Shown piece after piece: positions 29,732 to 39,475 of a stretch of 64,000 bases of DNA (position 1 is its first letter; each line of letters opens with the position of its first letter). Origin of the DNA: Chromatium okenii (GTDB lineage: Bacteria > Pseudomonadota > Gammaproteobacteria > Chromatiales > Chromatiaceae); the NCBI RefSeq assembly GCF_002958735.1, contig NZ_PPGH01000010.1, positions 17,501 to 81,500 on the forward strand. Reading direction: 5' to 3'. The translations under genes were made by a program, and so were the position numbers. The notes under the pieces are model-generated. The model was not told the origin of the DNA. It saw only the letters and a program-made list of their open reading frames with translations, and did no database searches.

Positions 29732-30807
29732 TTATTCCGCTGAAAAGGTGAAATCGAAATCTCGGAAGTGTTCAAAAGTTGCGCCAGCAGGCACGGGCAG
29801 CGGAGATGCCTGATACACCGCAGCCAGCACCGATTGATCAAATGCCGCATTGCCGCTGCTTGTGACGATGCGCACGCTGTTGGGCACGACATCGCCGCCG
29901 GGAATCAGTCGTACCGAAACGACAGCGACTAAATTACGGTTTGACGCTGGCGGACGCAGCCAAAACTGGCGGACGCGATCCTGAATTGCTGGCGTGTAAC
30001 GACCGACTTCTCGCGCCAATTGCTCCGATTCCAGCGCCGCTAATAATTCGTCTTCCCGATCTTGCTCGCGCTGCTGCTGTTGCGCGAGGTCTTCCATAAA
30101 CCGTTGTTTTTCCACAGCAACCATCTTTTCAGCTTCTTCAGCGATTTTCTGCTGGCGCTCGGTTTCAAGTCTAGCGATTTCAGCAGATTGAAGTTGCTGT
30201 TCGATTTGGCGTTCACGCTCGGCAGCTTGCCGCGCTGCATCTTCAGCTTGTTGACGTTGAGCCGCCGCGACGCGAGCAGTTTCGGCTTCGCGTTCGGCAG
30301 TAGCGCGACGTTCAGTTTCTTCGGCAATTTGGCGCTGGCGCTTCAACTCAGCGGCAGCAGCTTGACGTTGTTGTTCAACCTGACGCGCCTGTTCAACCGC
30401 AAGACGTTTGGCAGCAGCAGCTTCTTCTGCATCACGCTGTGCCGCTGCAACGCGAGCAGCTTCAGCGGTTTGGCGTTGCTGTGCGATTTGGCGTTGACGT
30501 TCCGCAGCACGACGCGCTGCGTCTTCAGTCTGTTGACGCTGCGCCGCAGCAGCGCGAGCGATTTCAGCGGCTTGACGTTGCTGTTCGGCAGCGCGGCGAG
30601 CTGCATCATCGGGAGGATTAGCCCCCCTTAGCAAAAGGGGGGTTGGGGGATTTCTACCAAACGCGCTTTCACCGTATGAAGACGCGCATCGGGTTTGCTT
30701 TTCGGTGGCGTGAAGTACGCACTAATCAACAGCAACGCAGCGAAAACCAGATGCAGCGCGACTGATGACAGCAATGCAGCACGTTGACGGCGGAGAAATC
30801 GCCACAT
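29732..30807 (-). pseudogene. tolA: TolA, split by a palindromic repeat arm
   Basis: TolA spans the periplasm from the inner membrane to Pal. The N-terminus at ATG 30807 (M-W-R-F-L-R-R-Q-R-A-A-L-L-S-S-V-A-L-H) has the TolA membrane anchor, then runs into the repeat and stops (TAA) after about 61 codons. The rest is in another frame: the Ala/Gln/Arg/Glu-rich helical domain (about 30620-30010) and the C-terminal Pal/colicin-binding domain (Y-T-P-A-I-Q-D-R-V-R-Q-F-W, ending F-T-F-S-A-E). Removing exactly 32 bp (30622-30653) rejoins them as R-L-V-A-N-P-P-D-D. The distal frame has only a TTG inside the repeat as a possible start and would lack the anchor. Confidence 0.88.
30622..30653. repeat. C-run/G-run palindromic repeat, copy 3 (single arm, inside tolA)
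   Basis: A 32 bp arm, CCCCCCTTAGCAAAAGGGGG to GGGGGATTT on the plus strand, equals one arm of the copy at 28 kb. It contains a hairpin (CCCCCC with GGGGGG) and, read in tolA direction, an in-frame TAA. Confidence 0.85.
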
Positions 30808-30810
30808 GGT

Positions 30811-31254
30811 TTAGGGATTGCCGCGCTCTGGTGGCACGGTAATCAGTCCGACATCCGGGGCGCCAGCGGTTTGCGCAATCACCATCGCCCGCACGACGCG
30901 CCCGTAATCCACCCGATGATCGGCGCGTACCAAAATTGGCGTCTCGCGTTTGTGATCAAGCACTAATTTGAGCCGGTCATGCAGCGCCTGATCGCCGGTC
31001 GGCAAATGTTTGTCTGTACCGATGTCGATGAAATAGCTGCCGGACGCATCGACGGTAATGACGACGGATTCCGTCGTTGGGCTGGCCAAACCGCCCGCTT
31101 TTTCCTGCGGCAGATTGACTTTAACGCCCATCGTGATCAGCGGCGCAGTGACCATGAAAATGACCAATAACACCAGCATCACGTCGATATAAGGCACGAT
31201 GTTGATTTCTGCCAATAACGGGCGGCGACGCTGACGGCGCGATGATTTCAACAT
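30811..31254 (-). CDS. tolR: Tol-Pal system protein TolR
   Basis: TolR is the ExbD-like inner-membrane protein which, with TolQ, uses proton flow to energise TolA. It has a basic cytoplasmic start, one membrane helix with the proton-path Asp (I-V-P-Y-I-D-V-M-L-V-L-L-V-I-F-M) and a periplasmic domain. ATG 31254 gives 147 residues, close to family length; the frame also begins at TTG 31269, overlapping tolQ. It ends 3 bases before the tolA ATG. Confidence 0.95.
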   Translation of the reverse strand: MLKSSRRQRRRPLLAEINIVPYIDVMLVLLVIFMVTAPLITMGVKVNLPQEKAGGLASPTTESVVITVDASGSYFIDIGTDKHLPTGDQALHDRLKLVLDHKRETPILVRADHRVDYGRVVRAMVIAQTAGAPDVGLITVPPERGNP

Positions 31255-31265
31255 GATGACGCCGC

Positions 31266-31940
31266 TCAACCGCGCCCTTGTCGTTGCAGTAACGCCACAA
31301 ATTCGTCCATGAATTCCTCATAACGGTTGGCGAGCCGTTCGACCTGATTGGCGTAACGGTTGTAAGCAATCACTGCCGGAATTGCCGCAAACAAGCCAAT
31401 CGCAGTGGCAATCAACGCCTCAGAAATGCCCGGCGCAACCAGTGCCAGCGTCGCTTGCTCCACGTTACCAAGCGCATGAAACGATTGCATAATTCCCCAC
31501 ACCGTGCCAAACAAGCCGACATACGGACTGGTGGAGCCGACCGTCGCCAAAAAGGTCAAATTGCTTTCCAGCCGATCCAACTCGCGGCTCAATGCCACGC
31601 GCATCGCCCGCTCCGAGCCGTGCAAAATCGTCGCTACATCGTTGTCCTCGATTTTGCGCATTCGCACATATTCTTTGAATCCCGCGCAGAAAATCGCCGG
31701 TAATCCGCGTTGCTGGCGCTTGTTCTGACTCAGGTTTTGATACAGCGCACCCAAATCGCCGCCCGACCAAAATTGCTCCTCGAACGCGCTGGCGCTTTTG
31801 CGGGCAGCAGCAAAAATCCGCGCTCGATCAAAAATCATCGTCCATGAAATGATCGACGCCAGCAGCAGCACCAGCAGCACCAGTTGCACCACCAAACTGG
31901 CGTGTAAAACCACATAAAACAGCGATAAATCAGAAGTCAT
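31266..31940 (-). CDS. tolQ: Tol-Pal system protein TolQ
   Basis: TolQ is the ExbB/MotA-like channel protein of the Tol motor. The 224-residue product has three membrane helices: one near residues 12-35 and two near 130-155 and 165-190 (L-A-L-V-A-P-G-I-S-E-A-L-I-A-T-A-I-G-L-F-A-A-I-P). It contains the conserved W-G-I-M-Q-S-F. It opens the tolQRAB cluster on the minus strand. ybgC, often upstream, is missing; a sensor kinase ends 40 bases downstream of the tolQ start instead. Confidence 0.95.
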   Translation of the reverse strand: MTSDLSLFYVVLHASLVVQLVLLVLLLASIISWTMIFDRARIFAAARKSASAFEEQFWSGGDLGALYQNLSQNKRQQRGLPAIFCAGFKEYVRMRKIEDNDVATILHGSERAMRVALSRELDRLESNLTFLATVGSTSPYVGLFGTVWGIMQSFHALGNVEQATLALVAPGISEALIATAIGLFAAIPAVIAYNRYANQVERLANRYEEFMDEFVALLQRQGRG

Positions 31941-31980
31941 CGGACGTTATTGTCTCTAAAAACGTGCTCAAAATTGAGCG

Positions 31981-34900
31981 TTATTGATTACTAAACGTGA
32001 TGTAGTTCGGCAATTCCACAAAAAACGTCGTGCCTTCACCGCGCACACTCTGCGCCCAAATCCGTCCACCCATGCGCTGCATCGCTTTACGCACAATCGC
32101 CAACCCAATACCCGTACCGGGATAATCTTCGGCGCGTTGCAGCCGTTGAAATATCTCAAAAATTCGGTCATGGAATTGCATATCAAAACCAATGCCGTGG
32201 TCTTGAATCGCAAGAATCAGCGATTGCTCGCCGGTTTCTGCGGTAATGGTAATCAGCGGTGGCGTGTCAAGACGGCTGAATTTCAACGCATTATCCAGCA
32301 GATTTCGCAGCACCAGCGCCAGCCCGTCAGGATCGGCGGACACCAGCGCCAGCGGATCGAAATCCATCACCACACGCCCGTGGCGAGCGTCAATATCCGC
32401 TGTGCGTTCGGCAATGATTCGCGTGAGCAGATCGTGCACATTTAACGCCACGCCGCGCAAATTGCGCCGCTCCATGCGTGAATACGCCAGTAAATCTTCA
32501 ATCAATTGCCCCATTTGCTCAACGCCATGACGCACGTTGTGCAGAAATAATCGCCCTTCTTCATCCAATTGTTGCAGATGATCTTCTAATAGCAAGCGAC
32601 TATAACCATCAATGCCGCGTAAGGGCGCTTTAAGATCGTGTGAGACTGAATAAGTAAAGGTTTCTAATTCAGCATTTACTGCGGCAATTTCAGTAGTGCG
32701 CTGCGTGACACGTTGTTCTAATTCGGCATTGAGTTGTGAGAGTGCGGTCTCGGCATGTTTGCGCTCAGTAATATCACGCACTACAGCAATCAATTGCGCT
32801 GTTCCCGGCAAACGATTGATCCGCGACTCAAAATGCCGCAAACCATTGGACATTAACAGCGAATATTCATACGTTACCAATTTCCCGTGCACTAATACCA
32901 GTGCAATGCTGTCATCGAATTGTTGCGCAACTTCTAATGGTAAAACTTCACTGATGCGTTTACCGAGAAAAACCGCTGGCGATACATAAAGATCAGCGTC
33001 ACGGCTGGCGCGATAGTCGCGGATGGTGCTGTCTGGATCAATCAGGAAAAACAAATCCGGCAGCACCTGAAACACGGAATCGAGCAAAATTTCACTTTGT
33101 CGCGCTCGCAGTTGGGCGTGTTTACGACTGCTGATGTCCTGAATCGCGCCCTCCATCCGCACCACCCGCCCGTTTTCCACAATCGGTTGCCTAACGGTGC
33201 GTATCCATTTATGCGAACCGGCTGAAGTGGTAATTTCTAATTCTAATTCATAGGGTTGTGCATGTTTAATCGCTGTATCCAGTGCACGTTCAAGCCGCTG
33301 GCGCATCTCGCCGTGGAACATCGTCAAACCTGCGCTCATGGTGGCGGAAACATCCGGCGTCACGCCAATAATCCGCATCGTTTCCGCAGTCCAAAAACCG
33401 CTGCCGGTCGCCACGTCAAACTCCCAACCGCCGACCTGCGCCAGCCGACTGGTGCGATCCAGAATGTCTTTTTGCTGCTGCAACGCCGTTTCTGTCTGTT
33501 TGCGTTGCCGCTCGTTTTCCATTGATTCCATAGCAAAACCAATGTCTTGCGTGAGTTCATCCAGCAGGTTTAATTCGGTTGTATCGAAAAATTCTGCGGT
33601 GTCGGCATACAAATTGAAAACGCCGAGCACCTGTCCGGCAACTCGAATGGGAAAGGCAGCCGAGGCTCGATAACCGAGTGCCAGTGCTGCATCGCGCCAT
33701 GGTTTCATGCGCGGATCAGCAGCGATGTCATTGCACACGACATGTTGCCCTTGACGCAGCGCCACTCCGGTGGGACCGCAACCTTGTTCGTCTTCATTCA
33801 GCGAAATGTGCAGATGATCAAGATAACCATCTACTGCGCCTGCCTGTGCCGATAAACGAATTTCGCCATTGACGGCATCGGCAAGCCCCAACCATGCCAT
33901 GCGAAAACCGCCCACTTCTACCGCAATCCGGCAGGCTTCTTGATAAAGCGCCGCTGGTTCGCGCAGTCGCACGATCGCGCCATTGATGCCGCTCAACACG
34001 GCATAAATGCGATTCAAACTGCGAATGCGCTCCTCGGCATGTTGGCGCTGGCGCAGATCAACGCTGGTGCAGCGGATCATTTGGGTAAATCCGCGTTGGT
34101 CGGTGATCTGAGTCACGGAATGCAGCACTGGCAGCCGACTGCCGTCAGTGCGGGTGAAATGCAGTTCAATCGGTGCGGCGGCGCCACGTTTAAGCGCCTG
34201 AATTTGTTCGGCTAACAGCGCCTGCCCTTTCGTGGTGAGCAGGTCATTGACGTTGAGTTGATCAATAGTGTCCTTGCGGGTGCGTCCGAGCAGCGCCAGC
34301 GCCGTCTCGTTCATTTCGATGATGCGTCCGTCTGGAGTGATGGTGTGATAACCGCATGGCGCATTTTCATACAGTGAAATCAAACGATTGCGCGATTCCA
34401 CCAACTCGCGCTCCGATAGAAATCGCGCTACTGCTGCGCCGTAAATATCCGCAAATGCCTGAACGATGCTGAGGTCTTGGTGGTTGTAATCGCTGTCTTT
34501 ATTGGCGAGCGCAATCATGCCCATCAATTGCCCTTGCGAAACACAAGGCACACCCATGAATTTGCGAATCGGTAAATGTCCGGGCGGAGTGCCAACACTC
34601 GCCGGATGTGAAAACGGGTCATTGGCAATAATGGGAAAACGGTTGTCGAGCACCCAGCCACCCAAACCGCTAGGCTTTTCAAAAACCACAGTTTTTCCTG
34701 CAACTTGACACTGCGCAAAGATGTTGCGGGTCATGGTCGGTGTGACGAGAAAACCGGTAGCGGGATCACGATAACCGACAAATCCAAACTCGCTGCCGGT
34801 CAGAGTGCGGCAGTGATCGAGCGTTAAATGCGACAGTTCTTCGATGTTTGAGGTATTCAGGCAGGCGTGTAACGCAGTAAATAATTCAGTTTGCCACGGC

Positions 34901-35448
34901 AGTTGTTCAGCAGTTTTACGCTCTGGAAATGCGGGAATTGGCGCAAGACGCGGCAGATGTTCCGCAAAAATACGGCAAATGTGTTCTAAAACCGCAATTA
35001 CTGCTGGCGTGGTGTCGTCAAAGATGCGTGGAACCGCAATCAGCAATCCACTGGTCAATGGGAAATGGTCTGCTGCCGCGCTAAGAGGAATGTGCACCGC
35101 GCCGCTGATACGCAAATACTCTTCCAAATCAGTCGCTTGATAACTGCTGGCGGCGTAGTTTTTCACCCACAGCGTATGCCCGCTGGTGTAAGCCTGAAAC
35201 GCCGCAACCGTTCCGGGCGCACTGGGCGCTAACACCTTGTTACTCGCACCCGCCATGCCCAGCGACAATCGCACCACCAATTTATCGTCAATTGCCGGAT
35301 CAGGCAGACAGAGCGCCGCTCGCGGAATGCCCAAGCTGCTGGTCGTGCGAATAACTAAATACAGTGCATCAAGCAATTTACCGCACACCGCAAGTGTCTC
35401 GGTGAATTCATGCACGAGTGGGTGAGTTGCAGCGATTTCAGGAGTCAT
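31981..35448 (-). CDS. Large soluble GAF/PAS hybrid sensor histidine kinase
   Basis: This 1155-residue kinase has no membrane helix. In order I see a GAF-like domain (about 15-165), a second GAF (185-350), PAS (355-470), a third GAF (485-640), two PAS domains (665-780 and 790-905), a coiled coil, HisKA with Y-S-V-S-H-D-L-K-A-P-L-R near 945 and HATPase (D-N-A-L-K-F-S, D-H-G-I-G-F-D, G-T-G-I-G-L-A-I) to the end. The kinase part resembles phytochrome-type enzymes, but I see no bilin cysteine with confidence. No response regulator is adjacent. ATG 35448 is preferred to the TTG at 35496. The signal is unknown. Confidence 0.85.
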   Translation of the reverse strand: MTPEIAATHPLVHEFTETLAVCGKLLDALYLVIRTTSSLGIPRAALCLPDPAIDDKLVVRLSLGMAGASNKVLAPSAPGTVAAFQAYTSGHTLWVKNYAASSYQATDLEEYLRISGAVHIPLSAAADHFPLTSGLLIAVPRIFDDTTPAVIAVLEHICRIFAEHLPRLAPIPAFPERKTAEQLPWQTELFTALHACLNTSNIEELSHLTLDHCRTLTGSEFGFVGYRDPATGFLVTPTMTRNIFAQCQVAGKTVVFEKPSGLGGWVLDNRFPIIANDPFSHPASVGTPPGHLPIRKFMGVPCVSQGQLMGMIALANKDSDYNHQDLSIVQAFADIYGAAVARFLSERELVESRNRLISLYENAPCGYHTITPDGRIIEMNETALALLGRTRKDTIDQLNVNDLLTTKGQALLAEQIQALKRGAAAPIELHFTRTDGSRLPVLHSVTQITDQRGFTQMIRCTSVDLRQRQHAEERIRSLNRIYAVLSGINGAIVRLREPAALYQEACRIAVEVGGFRMAWLGLADAVNGEIRLSAQAGAVDGYLDHLHISLNEDEQGCGPTGVALRQGQHVVCNDIAADPRMKPWRDAALALGYRASAAFPIRVAGQVLGVFNLYADTAEFFDTTELNLLDELTQDIGFAMESMENERQRKQTETALQQQKDILDRTSRLAQVGGWEFDVATGSGFWTAETMRIIGVTPDVSATMSAGLTMFHGEMRQRLERALDTAIKHAQPYELELEITTSAGSHKWIRTVRQPIVENGRVVRMEGAIQDISSRKHAQLRARQSEILLDSVFQVLPDLFFLIDPDSTIRDYRASRDADLYVSPAVFLGKRISEVLPLEVAQQFDDSIALVLVHGKLVTYEYSLLMSNGLRHFESRINRLPGTAQLIAVVRDITERKHAETALSQLNAELEQRVTQRTTEIAAVNAELETFTYSVSHDLKAPLRGIDGYSRLLLEDHLQQLDEEGRLFLHNVRHGVEQMGQLIEDLLAYSRMERRNLRGVALNVHDLLTRIIAERTADIDARHGRVVMDFDPLALVSADPDGLALVLRNLLDNALKFSRLDTPPLITITAETGEQSLILAIQDHGIGFDMQFHDRIFEIFQRLQRAEDYPGTGIGLAIVRKAMQRMGGRIWAQSVRGEGTTFFVELPNYITFSNQ

Positions 35449-35507
35449 GGGAAGGTGATTTGTCGGTAATGCAGCAGCGGATATTTGAATTATCAACCGA
35501 CTATAAC

Positions 35508-35530
35508 AAAAAGGGGCGCTGTTGCGCCCC
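35508..35530 (-). terminator. Terminator after fba
   Basis: GGGGCGC (35513-35519) pairs with GCGCCCC (35524-35530), 4-base loop; on the minus strand the stem is followed by TTTTTG. It ends the fba transcript before the sensor kinase gene. Confidence 0.9.
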
Positions 35531-35561
35531 GTGCTTATCGTTTAATTAACGATGAAAGCGA

Positions 35562-36626
35562 TTAGTTGATCTTGGGATCAAGTTCGCCTTTGATGTAGCG
35601 ATTGGTCATCACTTCTAATGACAGCGCGGTCATCTTGCTGGCATTGCCCGCAGTACCAAAGGCTTCATAACGCGCCTTGCAAATGCCTTTCATTGCTTTG
35701 GTTGCAGCAATGAAATACTTGCGTGGATCGAATTCTTTTGGGTTATCCGCCAAGAACTTGCGAATCGCGCCAGTGGATGACATGCGCAAATCGGTATCAA
35801 TGTTGACCTTGCGCACACCGTGTTTAATGCCCTCAACGATTTCCTCAACCGGAACGCCATAGGTCTCACCCATTGCGCCGCCGTATTGATTGATAATCGC
35901 CAACCAATCCTGCGGAACTGATGATGAACCGTGCATTACCAAATGCGTGGCGGGAATACGAGCGTGGATTTCTTTAATCCGGTTAATCGCCAAAATGTCG
36001 CCAGTGGGCGGACGCGTAAATTTATACGCGCCATGACTGGTTCCAATTGCAATTGCCAGCGCATCCACGCCAGTTTTCTTTACGAAATCTGCTGCTTCTT
36101 CAGGATCAGTCAATAATTGACTGTGATCTAAAGTGCCTTCTGCACCAACGCCATCTTCTTCGCCAGCCTGCCCAGTTTCTAATGAACCAAGGCAGCCCAA
36201 TTCACCCTCAACCGATACGCCGCAATCGTGCGCCAATTCAACCACGCGGCGGGTGACTTCCACGTTGTATTCATAAGTCGTTGGAGTTTTACCATCGACG
36301 CCGAGCGAACCATCCATCATGACTGATGAAAAGCCCAATTGAATAGAACGTTGGCAAATTGCTGGCGAAGTGCCATGATCTTGGTGCATACACACCGGAA
36401 TATGCGGCCACTCTTCAATTGCGGCCAAAATTAAATGGCGCAGAAACGGTGCGCCAGCGTATTTGCGAGCGCCAGCAGACGCTTGCACAATCACTGGAGA
36501 ATCGGTTTCATCAGCCGCTTCCATAATGGCGCGCATCTGTTCCATGTTATTCACGTTATACGCAGGAACGCCATAACCGTATTCAGCGGCATGATCAAGC
36601 ATTTGACGCATTGAAATTAAAGCCAT
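35562..36626 (-). CDS. fba: Class II fructose-1,6-bisphosphate aldolase (CbbA-type)
   Basis: This zinc aldolase cleaves or forms fructose-1,6-bisphosphate in glycolysis and the Calvin cycle. The product is 354 residues, typical of the CbbA/type B class II group. Motifs: A-Y-N-V-N-N-M-E-Q near residue 19, zinc ligands in H-Q-D-H-G near 82, [10 protein letters not shown] near 135 and L-V-M-H-G-S-S near 215. GAGGA is about 10 bases before ATG 36626; an upstream in-frame start would add ten unrelated residues. It is last in tkt-gap-pgk-pyk-fba. Confidence 0.96.
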   Translation of the reverse strand: MALISMRQMLDHAAEYGYGVPAYNVNNMEQMRAIMEAADETDSPVIVQASAGARKYAGAPFLRHLILAAIEEWPHIPVCMHQDHGTSPAICQRSIQLGFSSVMMDGSLGVDGKTPTTYEYNVEVTRRVVELAHDCGVSVEGELGCLGSLETGQAGEEDGVGAEGTLDHSQLLTDPEEAADFVKKTGVDALAIAIGTSHGAYKFTRPPTGDILAINRIKEIHARIPATHLVMHGSSSVPQDWLAIINQYGGAMGETYGVPVEEIVEGIKHGVRKVNIDTDLRMSSTGAIRKFLADNPKEFDPRKYFIAATKAMKGICKARYEAFGTAGNASKMTALSLEVMTNRYIKGELDPKIN

Positions 36627-36705
36627 GCAATTTTTCCTCGTTGGTGGATGAATCAATCAGTGGTTATTCTCCAATTGGAGATAACATTATTTTTACCAAA
36701 AACGT

Positions 36706-38148
36706 TCAATCTTCATTCAATAAGCGATGCTCACCAACACGCATAATCTTCATAATGTTGGTTTGCCCTTCCACGCCAGAACGGTCGCCTTTAGTAATGA
36801 TGACCAAATCACCATTGCGCACCGTGCCTCGCCGCAGCAATTCTTCAATCACTTCATAATTCACTTCGTGCATGTCGGTACTTGCTACATCGAAGCTCAC
36901 CGGATACGCGCCGCGAAACAATTTCACTTTGCGGCGCGTCGGTGCGAATCGCGTCATCGCATAAATAGGAATGCCGGAGCGAATACGCGACATCCATTTC
37001 ACTGTGGAACCAGTTTCGGTTAATGCGGCAATTGCTTTGACGCCCAAATGATTGGCGGTATACATCGCTGCCATTGCAATGGCTTCATCCACACGACCGA
37101 ATACTGAATCAAGCCGATGTCCAGAGCGTGTCGTGCCTTTTTCCGCTTCGATGCAAATACGATCCAATGCTTCTACAACCTTGACCGGATAGCGCCCAAT
37201 CGAACTTTCTGCCGATAACATCACTGCATCAGTACCATCGAGCACTGCATTGGCAACATCGAATACTTCAGCGCGAGTTGGAATGGGATGCTCAATCATC
37301 GACTGCATCATCTGTGTCGCAGTAATCACAACACTATTCAATTCTCGTGCGCGACTAATCAATCGTTTTTGCACTGCTGGCAATTCCGCATCGCCAATCT
37401 CAACGCCTAAATCTCCGCGAGCAACCATAATGGCATCGGAAGCGTTAATGATGTCATCAATTTGATTGAGTGCTTCGGCACGTTCAATCTTGGCAATGAT
37501 TCCACCGCGTCCACCGGCAGCATAAAATAATTCTCGCGCCAGCCGCACATCATCGCCATTGCGCACGAAAGAAACCGCTAAATAATCTGCGTCAATTTCA
37601 GCCGCAAAACGAATATCATCTTTATCTTTATCGGTTAAGGCCGGAGCGGATAATCCGCCACCTTTTTTATTGATACCCTTGTTATTCGATAGCGTTCCAC
37701 CGACAACCACAGTGCAATCAATACGACCATTGGCGACTGCAACCACCTTTAATTCAATAGCGCCATCATCAAGTAATAGCGTATCGCCTGAAGTGACATC
37801 ATTTGCGAGTTCAAGATAGGTTGTGCCAACTTGCGTGCTATCACCTGCATTAATTGCACAAGCAGAATCAATTGCAAACGTAGCGCCGGGCATCAGTTCA
37901 ATCTTGCCTTCAGTGAATTTGCCGATGCGAATTTTTGGCCCTTGCAAATCCATCAGCACCGCCACTTCGTGATTGATGGCGAGCCCCCGTTCACGAAAAC
38001 GCTCGGCGCGTTCGCGGTGACGGGCGTGACTATCATGCGACAGATTGAGACGAACCACATCGACGCCTGCTGCGATGAAGTTGTCCATAACTGCCGGATC
38101 ATCCGTCGCTGGACCGAGCGTTGCGACAATTTTGGTACGTCTTGGCAT
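36706..38148 (-). CDS. pyk: Pyruvate kinase
   Basis: Converts phosphoenolpyruvate and ADP to pyruvate and ATP. The 480-residue protein has the family start (R-R-T-K-I-V-A-T-L-G-P), the L-M-D-L-Q-G-P-K-I-R block, the active-site lysine region I-I-A-K-I-E-R-A-E, M-V-A-R-G-D-L-G-V-E and the C-terminal allosteric domain. In purple and chemolithotrophic gammaproteobacteria pyk commonly sits between pgk and fba, as here. ATG 38148 is 51 bases after the pgk stop. Confidence 0.96.
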   Translation of the reverse strand: MPRRTKIVATLGPATDDPAVMDNFIAAGVDVVRLNLSHDSHARHRERAERFRERGLAINHEVAVLMDLQGPKIRIGKFTEGKIELMPGATFAIDSACAINAGDSTQVGTTYLELANDVTSGDTLLLDDGAIELKVVAVANGRIDCTVVVGGTLSNNKGINKKGGGLSAPALTDKDKDDIRFAAEIDADYLAVSFVRNGDDVRLARELFYAAGGRGGIIAKIERAEALNQIDDIINASDAIMVARGDLGVEIGDAELPAVQKRLISRARELNSVVITATQMMQSMIEHPIPTRAEVFDVANAVLDGTDAVMLSAESSIGRYPVKVVEALDRICIEAEKGTTRSGHRLDSVFGRVDEAIAMAAMYTANHLGVKAIAALTETGSTVKWMSRIRSGIPIYAMTRFAPTRRKVKLFRGAYPVSFDVASTDMHEVNYEVIEELLRRGTVRNGDLVIITKGDRSGVEGQTNIMKIMRVGEHRLLNED

Positions 38149-38199
38149 GATTAATTTTCCGTTAGCGGGCGCCGGCTATGCCAGCGCACCTGAATGCAA

Positions 38200-39381
38200 T
38201 CAACTCTTTGCGCGTTCTTCGAGCATCGCTACTGCTGGCAATGTTTTTCCTTCCAGATATTCAAGGAACGCACCGCCAGCCGTGGAAATGTAGGACACCT
38301 TGTCATAAATATCGTATTTCTGAATTGCAGCAATGGTGTCGCCGCCACCCGCGAGACTAAAACCAGCGGCATTTGCAATTGCCATTGAAACGGTTTTTGT
38401 ACCCGCACCGAATTGATCGAATTCGAATACGCCAACCGGTCCATTCCACACAATTGTTCCGGCTTTAGCAATGATGTCAGCCAATTCCTGCGCGGATTGC
38501 GGACCAATATCAAAAATCATATCGTCTTCTGTAACATCAGCAGCAGCTTTAATGATTGCAGGTTCATTTTCATTGAATTGCTTGCCGCACACCACATCAA
38601 CTGCAATAGGAATAGTCGCGCCCCGCGCCGTCATTTTTTCCATTAACGCCTTGGCAGTTGGAATTAAATCGTGTTCACATAATGATTTGCCGACCGGAAA
38701 ACCAGAAGCTGCGAGAAAAGTATTCGCAATACCGCCACCAACGACCATCTGGTCAACCTTTTCTGATAGGGCTTCTAATACCGTCAATTTGGTTGAAACT
38801 TTCGAGCCACCAACAATAGCAACCATTGGGCGAGCAGGATTTGCCAGCGCCTTTTGCAACGCATCCAATTCTTCAGCCAATAGCAAACCAGCACACGCAG
38901 TCGGTGCAAATTTACCTGCGCCATGCGTTGAAGCCTGCGCCCGATGTGCAGTACCAAACGCATCCATTACGAATACATCGCACAGCGCAGCGTATTGCTT
39001 GGACAACGCCTCATTATCCTTGCCTTCGCCCTTATTAAAACGCACGTTATCCAGCAATACTAATTCGCCATCAGCTACATCTGGCGGATTATCAAGGTAA
39101 TCTCGAATTAAACGAATCTCACTTCCCATCTTAGCACTGAGCATATCTGCGACGGGTTTAAGCGAATCTTCTTCCGAGAAGACACCTTCTTCTGGACGAC
39201 CTAAATGCGACATCACCATCACTTTCGCACCGGCTTTAATGCAGTGTTCAAAGGTTGGCATGGATGCAGTAATTCGCGCATCGGAAGTAACCTTGCCGTT
39301 TTTAATAGGCACATTGAGGTCAGAACGAATTAAAACACGCTTGCCAGTCAGATCAAGATCGGTGAGTTTAATGAATGACAC
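38200..39381 (-). CDS. pgk: Phosphoglycerate kinase
   Basis: Transfers phosphate between 1,3-bisphosphoglycerate and ADP. The 393-residue product has normal length, with R-S-D-L-N-V-P near residue 20, the S-H-L-G-R-P block near 60, V-G-G-S-K-V-S-T-K near 200 and a nucleotide loop G-P-V-G-V-F near 325, ending G-G-D-T-I-A-A-I and G-G-A-F-L-E. The start is GTG 39381, preceded by GAGGAAA at 8-14 bases; the open frame goes on upstream but without conserved residues. A mobile-looking islet now separates it from gap. Confidence 0.96.
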   Translation of the reverse strand: MSFIKLTDLDLTGKRVLIRSDLNVPIKNGKVTSDARITASMPTFEHCIKAGAKVMVMSHLGRPEEGVFSEEDSLKPVADMLSAKMGSEIRLIRDYLDNPPDVADGELVLLDNVRFNKGEGKDNEALSKQYAALCDVFVMDAFGTAHRAQASTHGAGKFAPTACAGLLLAEELDALQKALANPARPMVAIVGGSKVSTKLTVLEALSEKVDQMVVGGGIANTFLAASGFPVGKSLCEHDLIPTAKALMEKMTARGATIPIAVDVVCGKQFNENEPAIIKAAADVTEDDMIFDIGPQSAQELADIIAKAGTIVWNGPVGVFEFDQFGAGTKTVSMAIANAAGFSLAGGGDTIAAIQKYDIYDKVSYISTAGGAFLEYLEGKTLPAVAMLEERAKS

Positions 39382-39417
39382 GATGGTATTTCCTCTTGGG
39401 TGTGGCCATGTTGTTGT

Positions 39418-39442
39418 AAAAGCAATCCGCAAAACCTTGGGG
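39418..39442 (+). repeat. Direct repeat flanking the toxin-antitoxin module, copy 1
   Basis: About 24 of 25 positions match 39978-40001 when one base gap is allowed (both contain CAATCCGC, then AAACCTTGGG). The two copies bracket the RelE-like module. Confidence 0.7.
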
Positions 39443-39475
39443 TTTGGCGCATCACTTTTAATGAATGTTTTTCGC

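Noticed and set aside
30062..30631. Long Leu/Phe/Ser-rich frame antisense to tolA
   Set aside because: Arises from the repetitive Ala/Gln/Arg codons of the TolA helical domain read backwards.
26876..30653. CRISPR array
   Set aside because: The repeats are palindromic C/G-run arms of unequal length at irregular distances inside genes, with no spacer-repeat periodicity and no cas gene.
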